Notes: generated by a model from the letters alone, not told the origin. A stretch of DNA of 64,000 nt from Flavobacterium psychrotrophum (GCF_003403075.1 NZ_CP031557.1:4779009-4843008), one strand, 5' to 3'; shown: positions 15,414-23,896, counted from the first letter of the stretch. Made by a program: numbers and translations.

Positions 15414-15680
15414 ATGGCAAGTGTAAGAAACTTAAAAAAAGACATCAACTTCGTATTAGGAGACATTATTGAGGCAGTATACCTTACTGAGCTTGCAAAA
15501 GGCAAAAATACAGGTGAAGCAGGCGAAGCTATTATCGATGAGGCAATTGCAGTTTTTGATGGCCTTATGAAGGATCTGAACGCTAAAAAAGTGGAGAATA
15601 AAAAAGAACACTTTAAGCAAATTAATAAAAAATTAGAAGAAACTGCTAATCAGCTTATTGGGAAACTAAACGCGCTGTAA
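15414..15680 (+). CDS. Conserved-looking small helical protein, unknown function
   Basis: The 88-residue product is highly charged and predicted helical, with no signal peptide or membrane segment. It begins M-A-S-V-R-N-L-K-K-D-I-N-F and has an amphipathic C-terminal part rich in Lys, Asn and Glu. I do not recognise a named domain. A promoter element just upstream, codon use like its neighbours and an ordinary ATG context support a real gene. It precedes the tRNA-Thr promoter directly. Confidence 0.75.
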   Translation: MASVRNLKKDINFVLGDIIEAVYLTELAKGKNTGEAGEAIIDEAIAVFDGLMKDLNAKKVENKKEHFKQINKKLEETANQLIGKLNAL

Positions 15681-15713
15681 GCAAAAAAAATCAATAAAAA
15701 GTGCAAATATTTC

Positions 15714-15744
15714 TTTGGAAATCTAAAATCCTCTCTTATATTTG
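15714..15744 (+). promoter_or_regulatory. Full Bacteroidota promoter (TTTG-N19-TATATTTG) of tRNA-Thr
   Basis: TTTG at 15714-15717 and TATATTTG at 15737-15744 are spaced by 19 bases, an exact -33/-7 pair. The tRNA starts 17 bases downstream. It is the best two-box promoter found in the window. Confidence 0.85.
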
Positions 15745-15760
15745 CACCCGTATTGAGAAC

Positions 15761-15834
15761 GCCGGTGTAGCTCAGCTGGCTAGAGCAGCTGATTTGTAAT
15801 CAGCAGGTCGTGGGTTCGAGTCCCTCTATCGGCT
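15761..15834 (+). tRNA. tRNA-Thr (anticodon TGT)
   Basis: A 74-nt cloverleaf can be drawn by hand. The acceptor GCCGGTG pairs with TATCGGC (two G-U pairs). The D arm contains AGCTCAGCTGGCTAGAGC. The anticodon stem GCTGA/TCAGC holds the loop TTTGTAA with anticodon TGT. The T arm contains GGTTCGAGTCC, and the discriminator base is T. The 3' CCA is not encoded. A strong promoter precedes it and a perfect terminator follows. Confidence 0.96.
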
Positions 15835-15842
15835 CAATAAGC

Positions 15843-15878
15843 AAACCGCTTCAGGAAACTGAAGCGGTTTTTGTTTTT
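15843..15878 (+). terminator. Intrinsic terminator after tRNA-Thr
   Basis: A perfect 12-bp stem, AAACCGCTTCAG (15843-15854) with CTGAAGCGGTTT (15859-15870), capped by a GAAA tetraloop and followed by TTGTTTTT. Confidence 0.92.
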
Positions 15879-15905
15879 ATATTTACCTTCAAATTAAAAA
15901 AAGCT

Positions 15906-16505
15906 ATGTCCATATCTGATTTTCATAATACAGAAGTTAAACATCTCCTTACCCAAAAACCACTTTATGTTTTTGCGCTGGAGTCTGAAGCTACGCAGGA
16001 ATTTGCCGATGTCAATCCGCTTTTTGTGGGTATAGGCAAGCTGAATGCCATGTATCATTTAATGAAACGCATTCAGGAAGAAAAACCGGGCGTTATAATC
16101 AATCTTGGGTCGGCGGGCAGCCTGGAACATAAAAGAGGAGAAGTGGTGTGTTGTACGGGCTTTATTCAGCGGGATATGGATGTTACCGCGCTTGGTTTCG
16201 AAAAATATCATACGCCATTTGCAAAGCACGAGCCTGTTTTGCTTAACGGGCTTAAGGTGCACGGCCTTCCACAAGGCATTTGTGGTACGGGCGACAGTTT
16301 TGTGGTAGACCACAATACTGCCGATTATAATGTAATAGATATGGAGGCCTATCCGCTGGCGTGGGTAGCAATGCATGAAAATATTCCGTTTCTGTGCCTT
16401 AAATATATATCAGACGGTGCCGATGGTGCCGCGGCAGAAGACTGGCCGGAAATGGTAAAGCATGCCTCAAAAGCCTTAAGGGCAACTATAGATACTTTAC
16501 TATAG
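15906..16505 (+). CDS. Nucleosidase of the PNP/UDP phosphorylase superfamily (MTA/SAH nucleosidase-like)
   Basis: The 199-residue protein is a short phosphorylase-superfamily member. It has L-F-V-G-I-G-K-L-N-A near residue 40, a glycine-rich I-N-L-G-S-A-G-S-L strand, the substrate-binding V-I-D-M-E-A-Y (the M-E pair contacts the ribose in this family), and K-Y-I-S-D-G-A-D with the catalytic aspartate. It likely cleaves a purine nucleoside such as MTA/SAH, but the substrate is not certain. The frame is open upstream through the tRNA terminator; ATG 15906 is the first sensible start. Confidence 0.85.
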   Translation: MSISDFHNTEVKHLLTQKPLYVFALESEATQEFADVNPLFVGIGKLNAMYHLMKRIQEEKPGVIINLGSAGSLEHKRGEVVCCTGFIQRDMDVTALGFEKYHTPFAKHEPVLLNGLKVHGLPQGICGTGDSFVVDHNTADYNVIDMEAYPLAWVAMHENIPFLCLKYISDGADGAAAEDWPEMVKHASKALRATIDTLL

Positions 16506-16518
16506 CTAAATTAGAGAA

Positions 16519-16947
16519 TTAGATGCTTTGCTCTCTTTTAGAAATGCCTATACCAAGGTTGATGAAAAAGAGGAGTTGCGATATTGCTGCGATGCTAATA
16601 AGCCATATACTTATGGTTTGTTCATAAGCTGTGTTGCTTATTAGCACAATGCCGTTTAATATGGCAGCGCCTATGGTAATGTATGTATGTGCGCGCGTAA
16701 GGGTTTTATTTAGGGCCAGTTTTAATTTTCCGGCAATAAAATAACCCAGAGCCAAAACGAGGTAAGCAATCTTAAACAGGATAGAAACCTCAAAATGATT
16801 AAGGTTGATGCTGTTTCCGGTAACGTTTAAAGATATCGTCCTGTTGCCATACATAAACAGCGTTGCCACAGCATATACCAAAATGCAGAAAGATGTTACA
16901 AAAAAGTATAGGTAGGTGTTATCCTGCCGGGCAAAAATAAGTTTCAC
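16519..16947 (-). CDS. Small integral membrane protein, unknown function
   Basis: The 142-residue product has four predicted membrane helices (about residues 13-33, 53-72, 85-105 and 113-133) and a short basic N-terminus. No family motif is recognised. The start is GTG at 16947; no in-frame ATG occurs upstream and the next methionine (residue 33) would cut the first helix. It is convergent with the nucleosidase gene, with only 13 bases between stops. Confidence 0.65.
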   Translation of the reverse strand: MKLIFARQDNTYLYFFVTSFCILVYAVATLFMYGNRTISLNVTGNSINLNHFEVSILFKIAYLVLALGYFIAGKLKLALNKTLTRAHTYITIGAAILNGIVLISNTAYEQTISIWLISIAAISQLLFFINLGIGISKREQSI

Positions 16948-17018
16948 GGTGCTGTTAGTTAGATAGGGTAAAAGTATAAAATATTTCCTTTCCTAAATTC
17001 TAAATATTTCGTTAAAAA

Positions 17019-17747
17019 CTACTGTGCCTGAGTTGCTTCTGCTTTCTTTCTGTCGGCAGTATATGTTGAAAGCATTTTACCATATTTAGATTTTGCCACC
17101 TGTGGTGTCATGCTCTTTTGTATGGTATCCAGATATTTAGTGTTGATGTCCTGAATTTCGCTAAGCACAATATAAGGAGCGGCCTCAAACTTAGCATTGT
17201 TTAGTGCAAAATTTGCAGTAAACAGGTAACGCCTTTTTTCGTTTTGTTCAGATGCTTTACTGATGCTGTCCAGACGCACCTGATCACCTTTTTTTGTAGC
17301 GTCCAGGTTTCGTTGTATAAGTTCAAGGTTAGTATCGGTAAAACGACGTTTTATAGCCTCATATTCTGCATATTTATCCTGGTTTTTACTTCCGGTAATT
17401 TTAGCGCGCGAATAGAAATAATCAAGCGTAGTCTCAATTTTTATATTGCCAGGTTCGGCAAAAAACTTCAGGTTGTCGTCAATACTTTCGGTAGTACCAC
17501 GGTCTATAACCAGATATAGCATCTCTGGCGAATCAAGTTTTAGGTGGCTTTCAAATGCAGGGCTTCCATCAATGTTAATGGTGTCAATGTTTACCAGTGC
17601 AGTATCTGATTCCCTTTTCAGGAAAAGCCTCCCTTTTTTAAAGCCTTTAATGTTTCCGGTAATATGCACATTGGCATCTCCATGGTCTTCCTTTTGGCAG
17701 GCAGTAAAAAGTGTAAGGGCAGTTAAGGCAACAAGTAAATTTCTCAT
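17019..17747 (-). CDS. DUF4369-type lipoprotein
   Basis: The 242-residue protein has a lipoprotein signal with lipobox F-T-A-C (Cys16). Residues about 26-125 match the DUF4369 beta domain (V-H-I-T-G-N-I-K-G-F, G-R-L-F-L-K-R, then F-F-A-E-P-G-N-I-K-I). This domain usually precedes a thioredoxin/TlpA module in Bacteroidota, but here the thioredoxin part is absent and a charged helical tail ends the protein. It is probably anchored in the envelope. No operon partner is evident. Function unknown. Confidence 0.82.
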   Translation of the reverse strand: MRNLLVALTALTLFTACQKEDHGDANVHITGNIKGFKKGRLFLKRESDTALVNIDTINIDGSPAFESHLKLDSPEMLYLVIDRGTTESIDDNLKFFAEPGNIKIETTLDYFYSRAKITGSKNQDKYAEYEAIKRRFTDTNLELIQRNLDATKKGDQVRLDSISKASEQNEKRRYLFTANFALNNAKFEAAPYIVLSEIQDINTKYLDTIQKSMTPQVAKSKYGKMLSTYTADRKKAEATQAQ

Positions 17748-17855
17748 TTGTAAAGCGTCTGTTAAAAATCAGCGCAAAGTAATAAAAATTAGCATTACAT
17801 TTTTACCGATATCGTTTTTTTATGGGTGTGTTATGGCTCGTACCATTTTTAAATA

Positions 17856-17881
17856 AAACAGGCCGCAATTGCGGCCTGTTT
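17856..17881 (-). terminator. Terminator of the M61 peptidase gene
   Basis: AAACAGGCCGCAA and its exact complement form a perfect 26-bp palindrome just after the M61 stop. On the minus strand it is followed by TATTTAAAAATGG. Confidence 0.8.
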
Positions 17882-17904
17882 GTAAGTATGGATATAAAAT
17901 ATAA

Positions 17905-19746
17905 TTATGCTTTTAACCAGGTGTTGCGCAGGTTAGCTTTAGAGGCATCTGTGCTCTTGTAGCCCTCAAGATCTTCGGTAGGTAGTTTTATTTTACCTTT
18001 AACAACCTGCTCTTTGCCATCGCGCTTTATTTTGATGCTAACATCTGCACCGTCTTTCCACGCCATGCTTGTTGTAATAAGATCATAGATATTGTCGTAG
18101 TTGTAATCTTTACCATCAATAGCGGTTATAACATCACCTTTTTTCATGCCAAGCGTTGTAAAGAAAACATTTGGTTCAATATCAGGGCGTACAAATATTT
18201 CTTTAGAAGGATTTACACCCACAAGAGGCTCCTGCATACCTTTAAGGAAAGGGTTGCCCGGCTTACTTGTTTTTGCAGGGGTAACACCCATTTTTGCAAA
18301 GAACTGGTCATAAACTATTGGTTTGTCTCCAGCTACATATGTTTTAAGGAACTCACCTACCTGCGGATAAGTTAGTGATGTGATTTTTGCGAAAAGCTCG
18401 TCATCGTTAAACGGCTTATTGTTGCCATACTCAGTACTTAGCTGGTGCATAAGGTTCAGGATACCCTTTTTGCCACTGCTTTGTTCGCGAATAATGATAT
18501 CTACACACATAGCTATAAGTGCACCCTTTTCATATACATTGCGGTACTGATCTTTGTATGGGGCATTAAGCACATTTTTACTCATAACCGTAAAAGGCAT
18601 AGTATCGTCAAACTGCTTGGCGTGTGCTATTTTTTCTGCCATACGGCCGTAGAATTCATCTTCGGTAATAAGACCCTGGTTTATCTGGAACAGATTTGCA
18701 AAGTATTCTGTAACACCTTCATACATCCAAAGGTGCTCACTCATTTTTGGTGCATTAAAGTCAAAGTACTGTATCTCTTTACTATGTACACTAAGTGGTG
18801 TAACAATGTGGAAGAACTCATGAGATACAATGTCTTTAAGCTGCTCTGCCAGTTCGTCTATTTCCATAGATTCAGGCATAACTACTGTAGTACAGGTAGG
18901 GTGCTCAAGTGCACCAAAGCCCTGCGCATCGGTTTCACTAAGGTCTGAAAGGTAAATAAGTACCGCATATTTTTTGTTGGCATTTATGGTGCCAAGAAAT
19001 TTCTTTTGCGCGCGCATGGTTTTTTCCATCATCGGGGTGATGTCTTTAGCCGTAACCTTACCAGACGGAGAATATACCGCTATAGTAATATCCATACCGT
19101 CTGTAGAAAATGTAGTATAGTCTGGCTTGGCATACATTACGGGGTGCTCTGTAAGTTGCAGGTAGCGTTCTGCCTTAAACTGGTCTACCGTATCGCTGGC
19201 GTTAGTATCTACCATACTGGTAGCGCCCCATAATTCTGCAGGGTGGTTAATAACCACATCATAAGGCGTTTCGCTCTTGCCTTCAAAGTAACCAATGAAT
19301 GCGTGTGTGTTTAGCATTATGTTTTTACCCGCAAGAATGTTTGTTCCTGACGGAGAAAAGATCGCTTTATCTTCGCCTTTTCCGGCTTCGTTATCGTAGG
19401 TATCGTTAACCAGGTAGGTTATCTTTGCAAGCTTTTTTGCACCTGCTATTTTCCATGAGTTTTCATCACCTTTAGTAACGGTAAGTTCTTTGCCTTTAGC
19501 ATCAAAAGCTTTCAGGCCTTCAATAAACTGTCCGTAGTTGTCATCACTATACGTTCCCGGTACTGTTTTAGGAATGTAGTAAGTAATGTTGTCAGTCTTT
19601 ACGGCATCAGGGGTAACTGTTACCAGGACTTTATCGTCCTTGATGTTGTTAAGGTCTATGTTTACCTTAATTTCGCTGCCTTTTTGGGCATGTGCCAGGC
19701 CGCCTATGGTTAAGGCAAATGCCAGCGTGCAGATAAATTTGTTCAT
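17905..19746 (-). CDS. M61-family metallopeptidase with PDZ domain
   Basis: The 613-residue exported enzyme starts with a signal peptide cleaved after about residue 20. An N-terminal beta domain (30-190) is followed by the M61 gluzincin core: the zinc motif H-E-F-F-H at about 305-309 and the third-ligand helix E-G-V-T-E-Y-F near 341. A PDZ domain occupies about residues 500-590, with the G-D-V-I-T-A-I-D-G ligand groove. M61 enzymes include glycyl aminopeptidases; the PDZ part usually handles substrates. It acts in the periplasm or outer membrane. The gene is monocistronic with a strong palindromic terminator. Confidence 0.93.
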   Translation of the reverse strand: MNKFICTLAFALTIGGLAHAQKGSEIKVNIDLNNIKDDKVLVTVTPDAVKTDNITYYIPKTVPGTYSDDNYGQFIEGLKAFDAKGKELTVTKGDENSWKIAGAKKLAKITYLVNDTYDNEAGKGEDKAIFSPSGTNILAGKNIMLNTHAFIGYFEGKSETPYDVVINHPAELWGATSMVDTNASDTVDQFKAERYLQLTEHPVMYAKPDYTTFSTDGMDITIAVYSPSGKVTAKDITPMMEKTMRAQKKFLGTINANKKYAVLIYLSDLSETDAQGFGALEHPTCTTVVMPESMEIDELAEQLKDIVSHEFFHIVTPLSVHSKEIQYFDFNAPKMSEHLWMYEGVTEYFANLFQINQGLITEDEFYGRMAEKIAHAKQFDDTMPFTVMSKNVLNAPYKDQYRNVYEKGALIAMCVDIIIREQSSGKKGILNLMHQLSTEYGNNKPFNDDELFAKITSLTYPQVGEFLKTYVAGDKPIVYDQFFAKMGVTPAKTSKPGNPFLKGMQEPLVGVNPSKEIFVRPDIEPNVFFTTLGMKKGDVITAIDGKDYNYDNIYDLITTSMAWKDGADVSIKIKRDGKEQVVKGKIKLPTEDLEGYKSTDASKANLRNTWLKA

Positions 19747-19838
19747 AAATTATGTTTCTTGCAAATAAGTATCGGGATTGGCCGATTTGTTACAGGCTAA
19801 GATAGAAATTTATCGGCACACCGGCACAACCTTCCATT

Positions 19839-20261
19839 TTACTTTTTATTACGCGGAATAAACACGATATCAGGGTTTAGCTGTTGTATAGCTGCTATAA
19901 ATCCTGTTTTGTTTTTTGGTGAAATAAGCATGTATCCGCCACTGTGCGTTATGCCCAGCCGGTCTATAGATGCGGCCGGGGCACTGAGTGGGTTATAGGT
20001 TTCCTCGATTTTTGTTATTGTAAGGATGTCAATAGGGCGATACGGAATAAAAAAAGCATATATCCTGAGTGTAGTGCCGTCTATCTTGTACCGTGTAGTA
20101 AACAATAGTACAACTACAAGCGCCATAATGCCCGACATGATAAGCAACGCTTCGGCATCGCCATTTTCTTCGTTTGCTACGGTAATAAACGCAGGTATAA
20201 ACGATGCAGATAACAGCGCAATGAGTTCCCAGCCTATTTTAGAACGGTATGTTGTTGCCAT
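19839..20261 (-). CDS. Membrane protein with PH-like (bPH) domain
   Basis: The 140-residue product has two adjacent membrane helices (about residues 10-27 and 38-54) followed by a small beta-rich domain containing T-T-R-Y-K-I-D-G-T-T-L-R-I and Y-M-L-I-S-P-K-N-K-T-G-F. This layout resembles bacterial PH (YdbS/YdbT-type) proteins. It is the last gene of the DUF2089-Yip1-hydrolase operon, 14 bases after the hydrolase stop. Function unknown; a role at the inner membrane is likely. Confidence 0.7.
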   Translation of the reverse strand: MATTYRSKIGWELIALLSASFIPAFITVANEENGDAEALLIMSGIMALVVVLLFTTRYKIDGTTLRIYAFFIPYRPIDILTITKIEETYNPLSAPAASIDRLGITHSGGYMLISPKNKTGFIAAIQQLNPDIVFIPRNKK

Positions 20262-20275
20262 ACTAGAATGTTAGC

Positions 20276-21673
20276 TTATTTTACTTGTTGCGATATCCAG
20301 TCGCCCATAATTTTTAGCGCTGTTGGCGAAAAAGTTTCCTCTATCTCACCGTATTCTGTAGGAGCGCCTGTAGTACTGGCCTGAAAAAGGTGGTTGAGCC
20401 CCGGGATTTCCTGCGTGGTAACTTTTTTATTGCCGCTTTTTAAAGCAGCACGTTTTATGGCGTCAAGGTTTGCCTTGGGTGCTACCTGTACATCTTTTTC
20501 TCCGTTAAGTGCCAGTATAGGGCATTTTACTTTTTCAAGAGTAGGGTAAGGGTTATAGCGTATAAAGGCTGCATACCAGGGCGATGTAATATCGCTTATC
20601 TGTGCATCTATATAGCTGTTTACCTGAGCGTCAGGGATGCCTTTAGATATCAGCAGGGGTTTCATGTCTTTATTAAAATTAGCCTTAAGGCGCGATTTTA
20701 ATATTTGCGTATCCTGCTCCTCTTTTATAAGCGTGTAGATGGCGCGGTTAATGTTGCCCAGTTTAGTAAGTTCCTCTTCGGGCATGCCATTAGCTTTACC
20801 TATAAGGTAGTTTTGCAGCATCATCAGTTCATCACCCGGTATCGCAGTACCGGCAAGCATCACTATAAAGGCAACATCAGTATTGTTACTGGCAACAATA
20901 GGTGCTATAACGCCGCCTTCGCTATGGCCTATCAGTCCTATTTTTTTTGAATTGATTTCTTTACGTGTTTTAAGGTATGCAAAAGCGGCATCGGCATCGG
21001 TAGCAAAATCCTGCGTGGTGGCATTGTCAAAGTCGCCCGTGCTTTTTGCAGTACCCCTGTCATCATAACGCAGTACGGCAATGCCCTGGCGGGTAAGGTA
21101 ATCTGCTATAACAAGAAATGATTTGTGCCCTAGTATTTCCTCATTACGATCCTGGGCACCGCTGCCTGTTATTAGTATTACTGCAGGATAATTAGTACCG
21201 CCCTGTTTTGGTAATGTAAGTGTGCCCGCAAGCGTAACGCCTGCTTTATCATTCTTAATGGTTACTTCTTCCTCATAGTAAGGATATGGTTTTACAGGAT
21301 CCTGCGGACGCTTTGCGGCAACAATTGTTACTGCCTCGCGACTAAGGTCTAACGGAAGGGTATTGCCATTCTGGATGTAAGTACCTTTAATTATTTTGCC
21401 TTCAATCGTGCCTTTATAGCTAATATTAGCCGCAGGTATTGCCATGGCAAGGGTATTGTTTTCAAAAACAGTAGTGCCTACAGGTATGCCGTTTGCATTT
21501 TGTTCAGGCACATCCATAGTTGCGGTGTATCCTGTACCTGATTTAGTAATATGGAAATCCATCTTGAATTGCCCACCGGGAAATTTAAGCAACCCATGCC
21601 AGTCGCCGGTTATGTCCTGTGCCTGGGTAAACAGGCCTGTTATAAGTGTAAGTACTACTAATAATTTTTTCAT
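20276..21673 (-). CDS. Secreted alpha/beta hydrolase (S9/S33-like esterase or peptidase)
   Basis: The 465-residue exported protein has a signal peptide ending near Ala18 and an N-terminal beta domain (about 20-130) that probably forms a small barrel. An alpha/beta hydrolase core follows. The nucleophile elbow is G-H-S-E-G-G near residue 250, the acid lies in L-N-G-E-K-D-V-Q-V, and the histidine in P-G-L-N-H-L-F. The N-terminal oxyanion strand is I-T-G-S-G-A-Q-D-R-N. Such proteins are annotated as acyl-aminoacyl peptidase-like or esterase; the substrate is unknown. It is the third gene of the four-gene operon. Confidence 0.88.
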   Translation of the reverse strand: MKKLLVVLTLITGLFTQAQDITGDWHGLLKFPGGQFKMDFHITKSGTGYTATMDVPEQNANGIPVGTTVFENNTLAMAIPAANISYKGTIEGKIIKGTYIQNGNTLPLDLSREAVTIVAAKRPQDPVKPYPYYEEEVTIKNDKAGVTLAGTLTLPKQGGTNYPAVILITGSGAQDRNEEILGHKSFLVIADYLTRQGIAVLRYDDRGTAKSTGDFDNATTQDFATDADAAFAYLKTRKEINSKKIGLIGHSEGGVIAPIVASNNTDVAFIVMLAGTAIPGDELMMLQNYLIGKANGMPEEELTKLGNINRAIYTLIKEEQDTQILKSRLKANFNKDMKPLLISKGIPDAQVNSYIDAQISDITSPWYAAFIRYNPYPTLEKVKCPILALNGEKDVQVAPKANLDAIKRAALKSGNKKVTTQEIPGLNHLFQASTTGAPTEYGEIEETFSPTALKIMGDWISQQVK

Positions 21674-21682
21674 GGTTGTGTA

Positions 21683-22255
21683 TTATGGGATTAATGAAAT
21701 TAATATTCCGGAAAGCGTATTGGCTATAATAACGGCAAGTATAAATAAAATTGTAAACCAGGTGCTTTTGTAATAGGTAGCCACCTTAAAGCCATTGTAT
21801 AATAATGCCATAGACCATATAAGCAGCCCTATGGTTATGAAACTCACTATCATCAAAAGCGCATAATCGGTATTGCTAAAATGTATTTCTTTCAGGTCTT
21901 TTGGTGGTGTTGCCGGTATAACATCAGCCAGAAAATTGTCGATGTTAGCCAGTGGCAGCAGATAAAACGGAATGCGTGCTATAAGTGAAGCATTTAAAAT
22001 GTCTACCGGCCTTGTTTTTTTATTTGCAAAAAGGCCAAGAATCATCAGCAGGATTGCAATACTGCCCACGATAATGATGTTTTCTAGTAACGGTTGCCAT
22101 ATTTCAGTTGCTACACCCGGGTATATATTAAGCATTGCGGTAAAGCGGCAGTTTAGCAGCCATGCTACTACACTGCCCGCTATCATGGCCGCGGTGCCAA
22201 TTAACAGCAATTTATTTTCAGGTGTTTTTTCAAACGGATTGTAAAGTAACTTCAT
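21683..22255 (-). CDS. Yip1-family membrane protein
   Basis: The 190-residue integral membrane protein has five hydrophobic helices (about 18-36, 50-68, 88-105, 127-147, 164-185) and begins with a short cytoplasmic segment containing N-P-F. This matches the bacterial Yip1 group. Such proteins often sit beside DUF2089 or zinc-ribbon proteins, as here: the DUF2089 gene ends 11 bases upstream. The stop is 9 bases before the hydrolase start. Function unknown, presumably membrane organisation or signal reception. Confidence 0.78.
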   Translation of the reverse strand: MKLLYNPFEKTPENKLLLIGTAAMIAGSVVAWLLNCRFTAMLNIYPGVATEIWQPLLENIIIVGSIAILLMILGLFANKKTRPVDILNASLIARIPFYLLPLANIDNFLADVIPATPPKDLKEIHFSNTDYALLMIVSFITIGLLIWSMALLYNGFKVATYYKSTWFTILFILAVIIANTLSGILISLIP

Positions 22256-22266
22256 GTGCGGGTAGG

Positions 22267-22539
22267 TTAGTGTATGGCTTTTATCTTGGCAATAAGATCA
22301 TCCAGGCGGTTACGCACTGTGGGGTAACTTACCCCTGTAAGTGCTGCCATTTCTTTAAGGCTGCCGCCGTTTATTACGAAGTGTATGATAAACTCCTGCT
22401 CGTCTTCGGTAAGCTTTGCAAGCGATGGTAGTGTAAAGTTACCCGATACCTGCGTACTGCAAACAGGGCAGCTAAGCTGCGATACCTGTAAGCTTTCGCT
22501 ACAGGCAGGGCAGGAGGTGGGCAGTTTTGGTTTTCGCAT
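22267..22539 (-). CDS. DUF2089-family protein: zinc ribbon plus helix-turn-helix
   Basis: The 90-residue protein begins with a four-cysteine zinc ribbon (C-P-A-C near residue 10, C-P-V-C near 23), then an H-T-H resembling sigma-70 region 4 (S-L-K-E-M-A-A-L-T-G-V-S-Y-P-T-V-R-N-R-L). It is a likely small DNA-binding regulator. Start ATG 22539 is chosen over an upstream TTG at 22560, because that codon lies in the promoter's -7 element. It heads the operon DUF2089-Yip1-hydrolase-PH protein, so it may regulate its own membrane partner. Confidence 0.85.
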   Translation of the reverse strand: MRKPKLPTSCPACSESLQVSQLSCPVCSTQVSGNFTLPSLAKLTEDEQEFIIHFVINGGSLKEMAALTGVSYPTVRNRLDDLIAKIKAIH

Positions 22540-22557
22540 AATTACGTTTTGTGAACC

Positions 22558-22565
22558 CAAATTTA
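22558..22565 (-). promoter_or_regulatory. -7 element (TAAATTTG on the minus strand) of the DUF2089 operon
   Basis: Perfect TAnnTTTG on the minus strand, 18 bases before the ATG at 22539. It fixes the start by covering the alternative TTG codon. Confidence 0.65.
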
Positions 22566-22871
22566 AATAAAATTAAAATACTGTTTAATAAAATTTAATA
22601 TTTTTTTACTTAAGTGTATCTTTTAGTCATCGCTTTATCCAAGGTAAAATTTCATTTGCTTAATTTTTGCCACGAATTCCTCGAATTTTCACAAATTTTT
22701 ATTCCGCGTTAAATCACTTTGAATATAACAAATTTAATTATTCCTGAAATTTGTGAAAATTCAAGGAATTCGTGGCTTATTTTTTATGGTATGTTTGCCT
22801 TGTCACTTTATTTACCATCATAACATATACGTGCTATATTTACTATATTTGGCTTATAAACTAACCTTTTG
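22566..22871. other. Intergenic region with a foldback element
   Basis: Between the divergent DUF2089 and DUF2721-like genes this gap holds one long inverted repeat (22669-22776), entered separately. Outside it, A/T-rich promoter-like sequence is present but no ORF. Confidence 0.5.
22669..22776. repeat. Foldback (MITE-like) inverted repeat
   Basis: Two 30-base arms, 22669-22698 and 22747-22776, are complementary at 29 of 30 positions (outer ends GCCACGAATTCC and GGAATTCGTGGC) around a 48-base spacer. T-rich sequence flanks both sides. A diverged copy of one arm occurs at 32394-32421. No ORF lies inside. Confidence 0.8.
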
Positions 22872-23285
22872 ATGGAACTCTCAATACAAACACCTGCACT
22901 GCTTTTTTCTGCTACATCGCTTATTTTATTGGCTTATACAAACCGTTTTCTTACCATAGCCGGTATTGTACGCGGATTAAAGGTAAGCTATGAGCAAAAC
23001 CAGACAAAAAGTATATTGCTGGAAATAGATAACCTTAACCTGCGCCTTACTTTAATAAGGCACATGCAGATGTATGGGGTTTTAAGCCTGTTCTTTTCGG
23101 TTTTTGCAATGATGCTGTTGTTCTTTAACCTTGAGCAATGGGGTATGTATGCTTTTGGGTTTAGCCTGCTGCTTTTACTGGCATCATTAGGTGTTTCTTT
23201 TTGGGAAATAAGTATTTCGGTACGGGCACTACGAGTGCACCTCAGCGACCTAATCGAAGAGGCAAAAAAGCATAAGCTTTCCTGA
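22872..23285 (+). CDS. DUF2721-like membrane protein
   Basis: The 137-residue protein has an N-terminal hydrophobic segment (about 5-30), an intervening charged helix (L-E-I-D-N-L-N-L-R-L-T-L-I-R), two strong membrane helices (about 60-80 and 85-107) and a charged C-terminal helix. This is the DUF2721 layout. Role unknown. The ATG at 22872 directly follows an in-frame TTG and is preferred. It is a single gene between divergent and convergent neighbours. Confidence 0.72.
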   Translation: MELSIQTPALLFSATSLILLAYTNRFLTIAGIVRGLKVSYEQNQTKSILLEIDNLNLRLTLIRHMQMYGVLSLFFSVFAMMLLFFNLEQWGMYAFGFSLLLLLASLGVSFWEISISVRALRVHLSDLIEEAKKHKLS

Positions 23286-23308
23286 TTTGTATAATGGTAA
23301 ATGACAGG

Positions 23309-23869
23309 CTACTTAATTGTCATCCAGTCGCTCTTTGTATTCAGCTTTTTCAGTTTTCCGGCGGCATCAATATCCCTGTATTCAGCAATAAGGCTGTCAT
23401 TTTTTGTTTCAAAAATAAAGTCGCGATTGTTTAACTCATCCATAATAAATTCGCCTCCTGCCAGCAGGTCCTGGTAAATACTAATGTTAGGGTAGTGTTG
23501 TAAAATATCTTTGGCGCTGCTGCGGGCAGTAATTCCTTTATTATCTTTAAAGTTATGGTCAAATACTATTATGGCTATAATACTGTCTGTATCTATGGCA
23601 GGCATCAGGGCAAAAAGCCGCTTGCCTTTATAGCTGTAATCATAAGCTAAGCCACCGCCATCATAATGGTATAGAAAAGCATCTACACCCGTACTGTCAA
23701 GACCGTTTAAATGATGAGAGTTATGTGCTATGCGGCTGCCCACTTTAATAGGGCCGAGCGCGCTTTTTGTAATAGGAAAGGTGTGGTAGGCAAAGGTATT
23801 ATTAGGCTTATTATGTTGTGTGCACGAACATAATATGGCCATAGCTGCGCTTAGGATAATTTTTTTCAC
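23309..23869 (-). CDS. Lipoprotein of unknown function (YfeY/DUF1131-like layout)
   Basis: The 186-residue product carries a lipoprotein signal with lipobox L-C-S-C (Cys16). The mature part reads P-I-T-K-S-A-L-G-P-I-K-V-G and then small beta/alpha segments ending near S-D-W. The opening and size recall DUF1131-type lipoproteins, but I am not certain. The start codon is GTG at 23869. A perfect -7 element (23897-23904, minus strand) precedes it. It is convergent with the DUF2721-like gene. Confidence 0.65.
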   Translation of the reverse strand: MKKIILSAAMAILCSCTQHNKPNNTFAYHTFPITKSALGPIKVGSRIAHNSHHLNGLDSTGVDAFLYHYDGGGLAYDYSYKGKRLFALMPAIDTDSIIAIIVFDHNFKDNKGITARSSAKDILQHYPNISIYQDLLAGGEFIMDELNNRDFIFETKNDSLIAEYRDIDAAGKLKKLNTKSDWMTIK

Positions 23870-23896
23870 GACGGTTTGGTTGTTGGTTTGTGTGTC

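Noticed and set aside
15810..15905. An N-terminal extension of the nucleosidase gene across the tRNA terminator
   Set aside because: It would translate tRNA and terminator sequence. ATG 15906 gives the normal family start.
22669..22776. A possible intrinsic terminator
   Set aside because: The arms are 30 bp long, A/T-rich and separated by 48 bases, and they lie between genes transcribed away from each other. A foldback repeat fits better.
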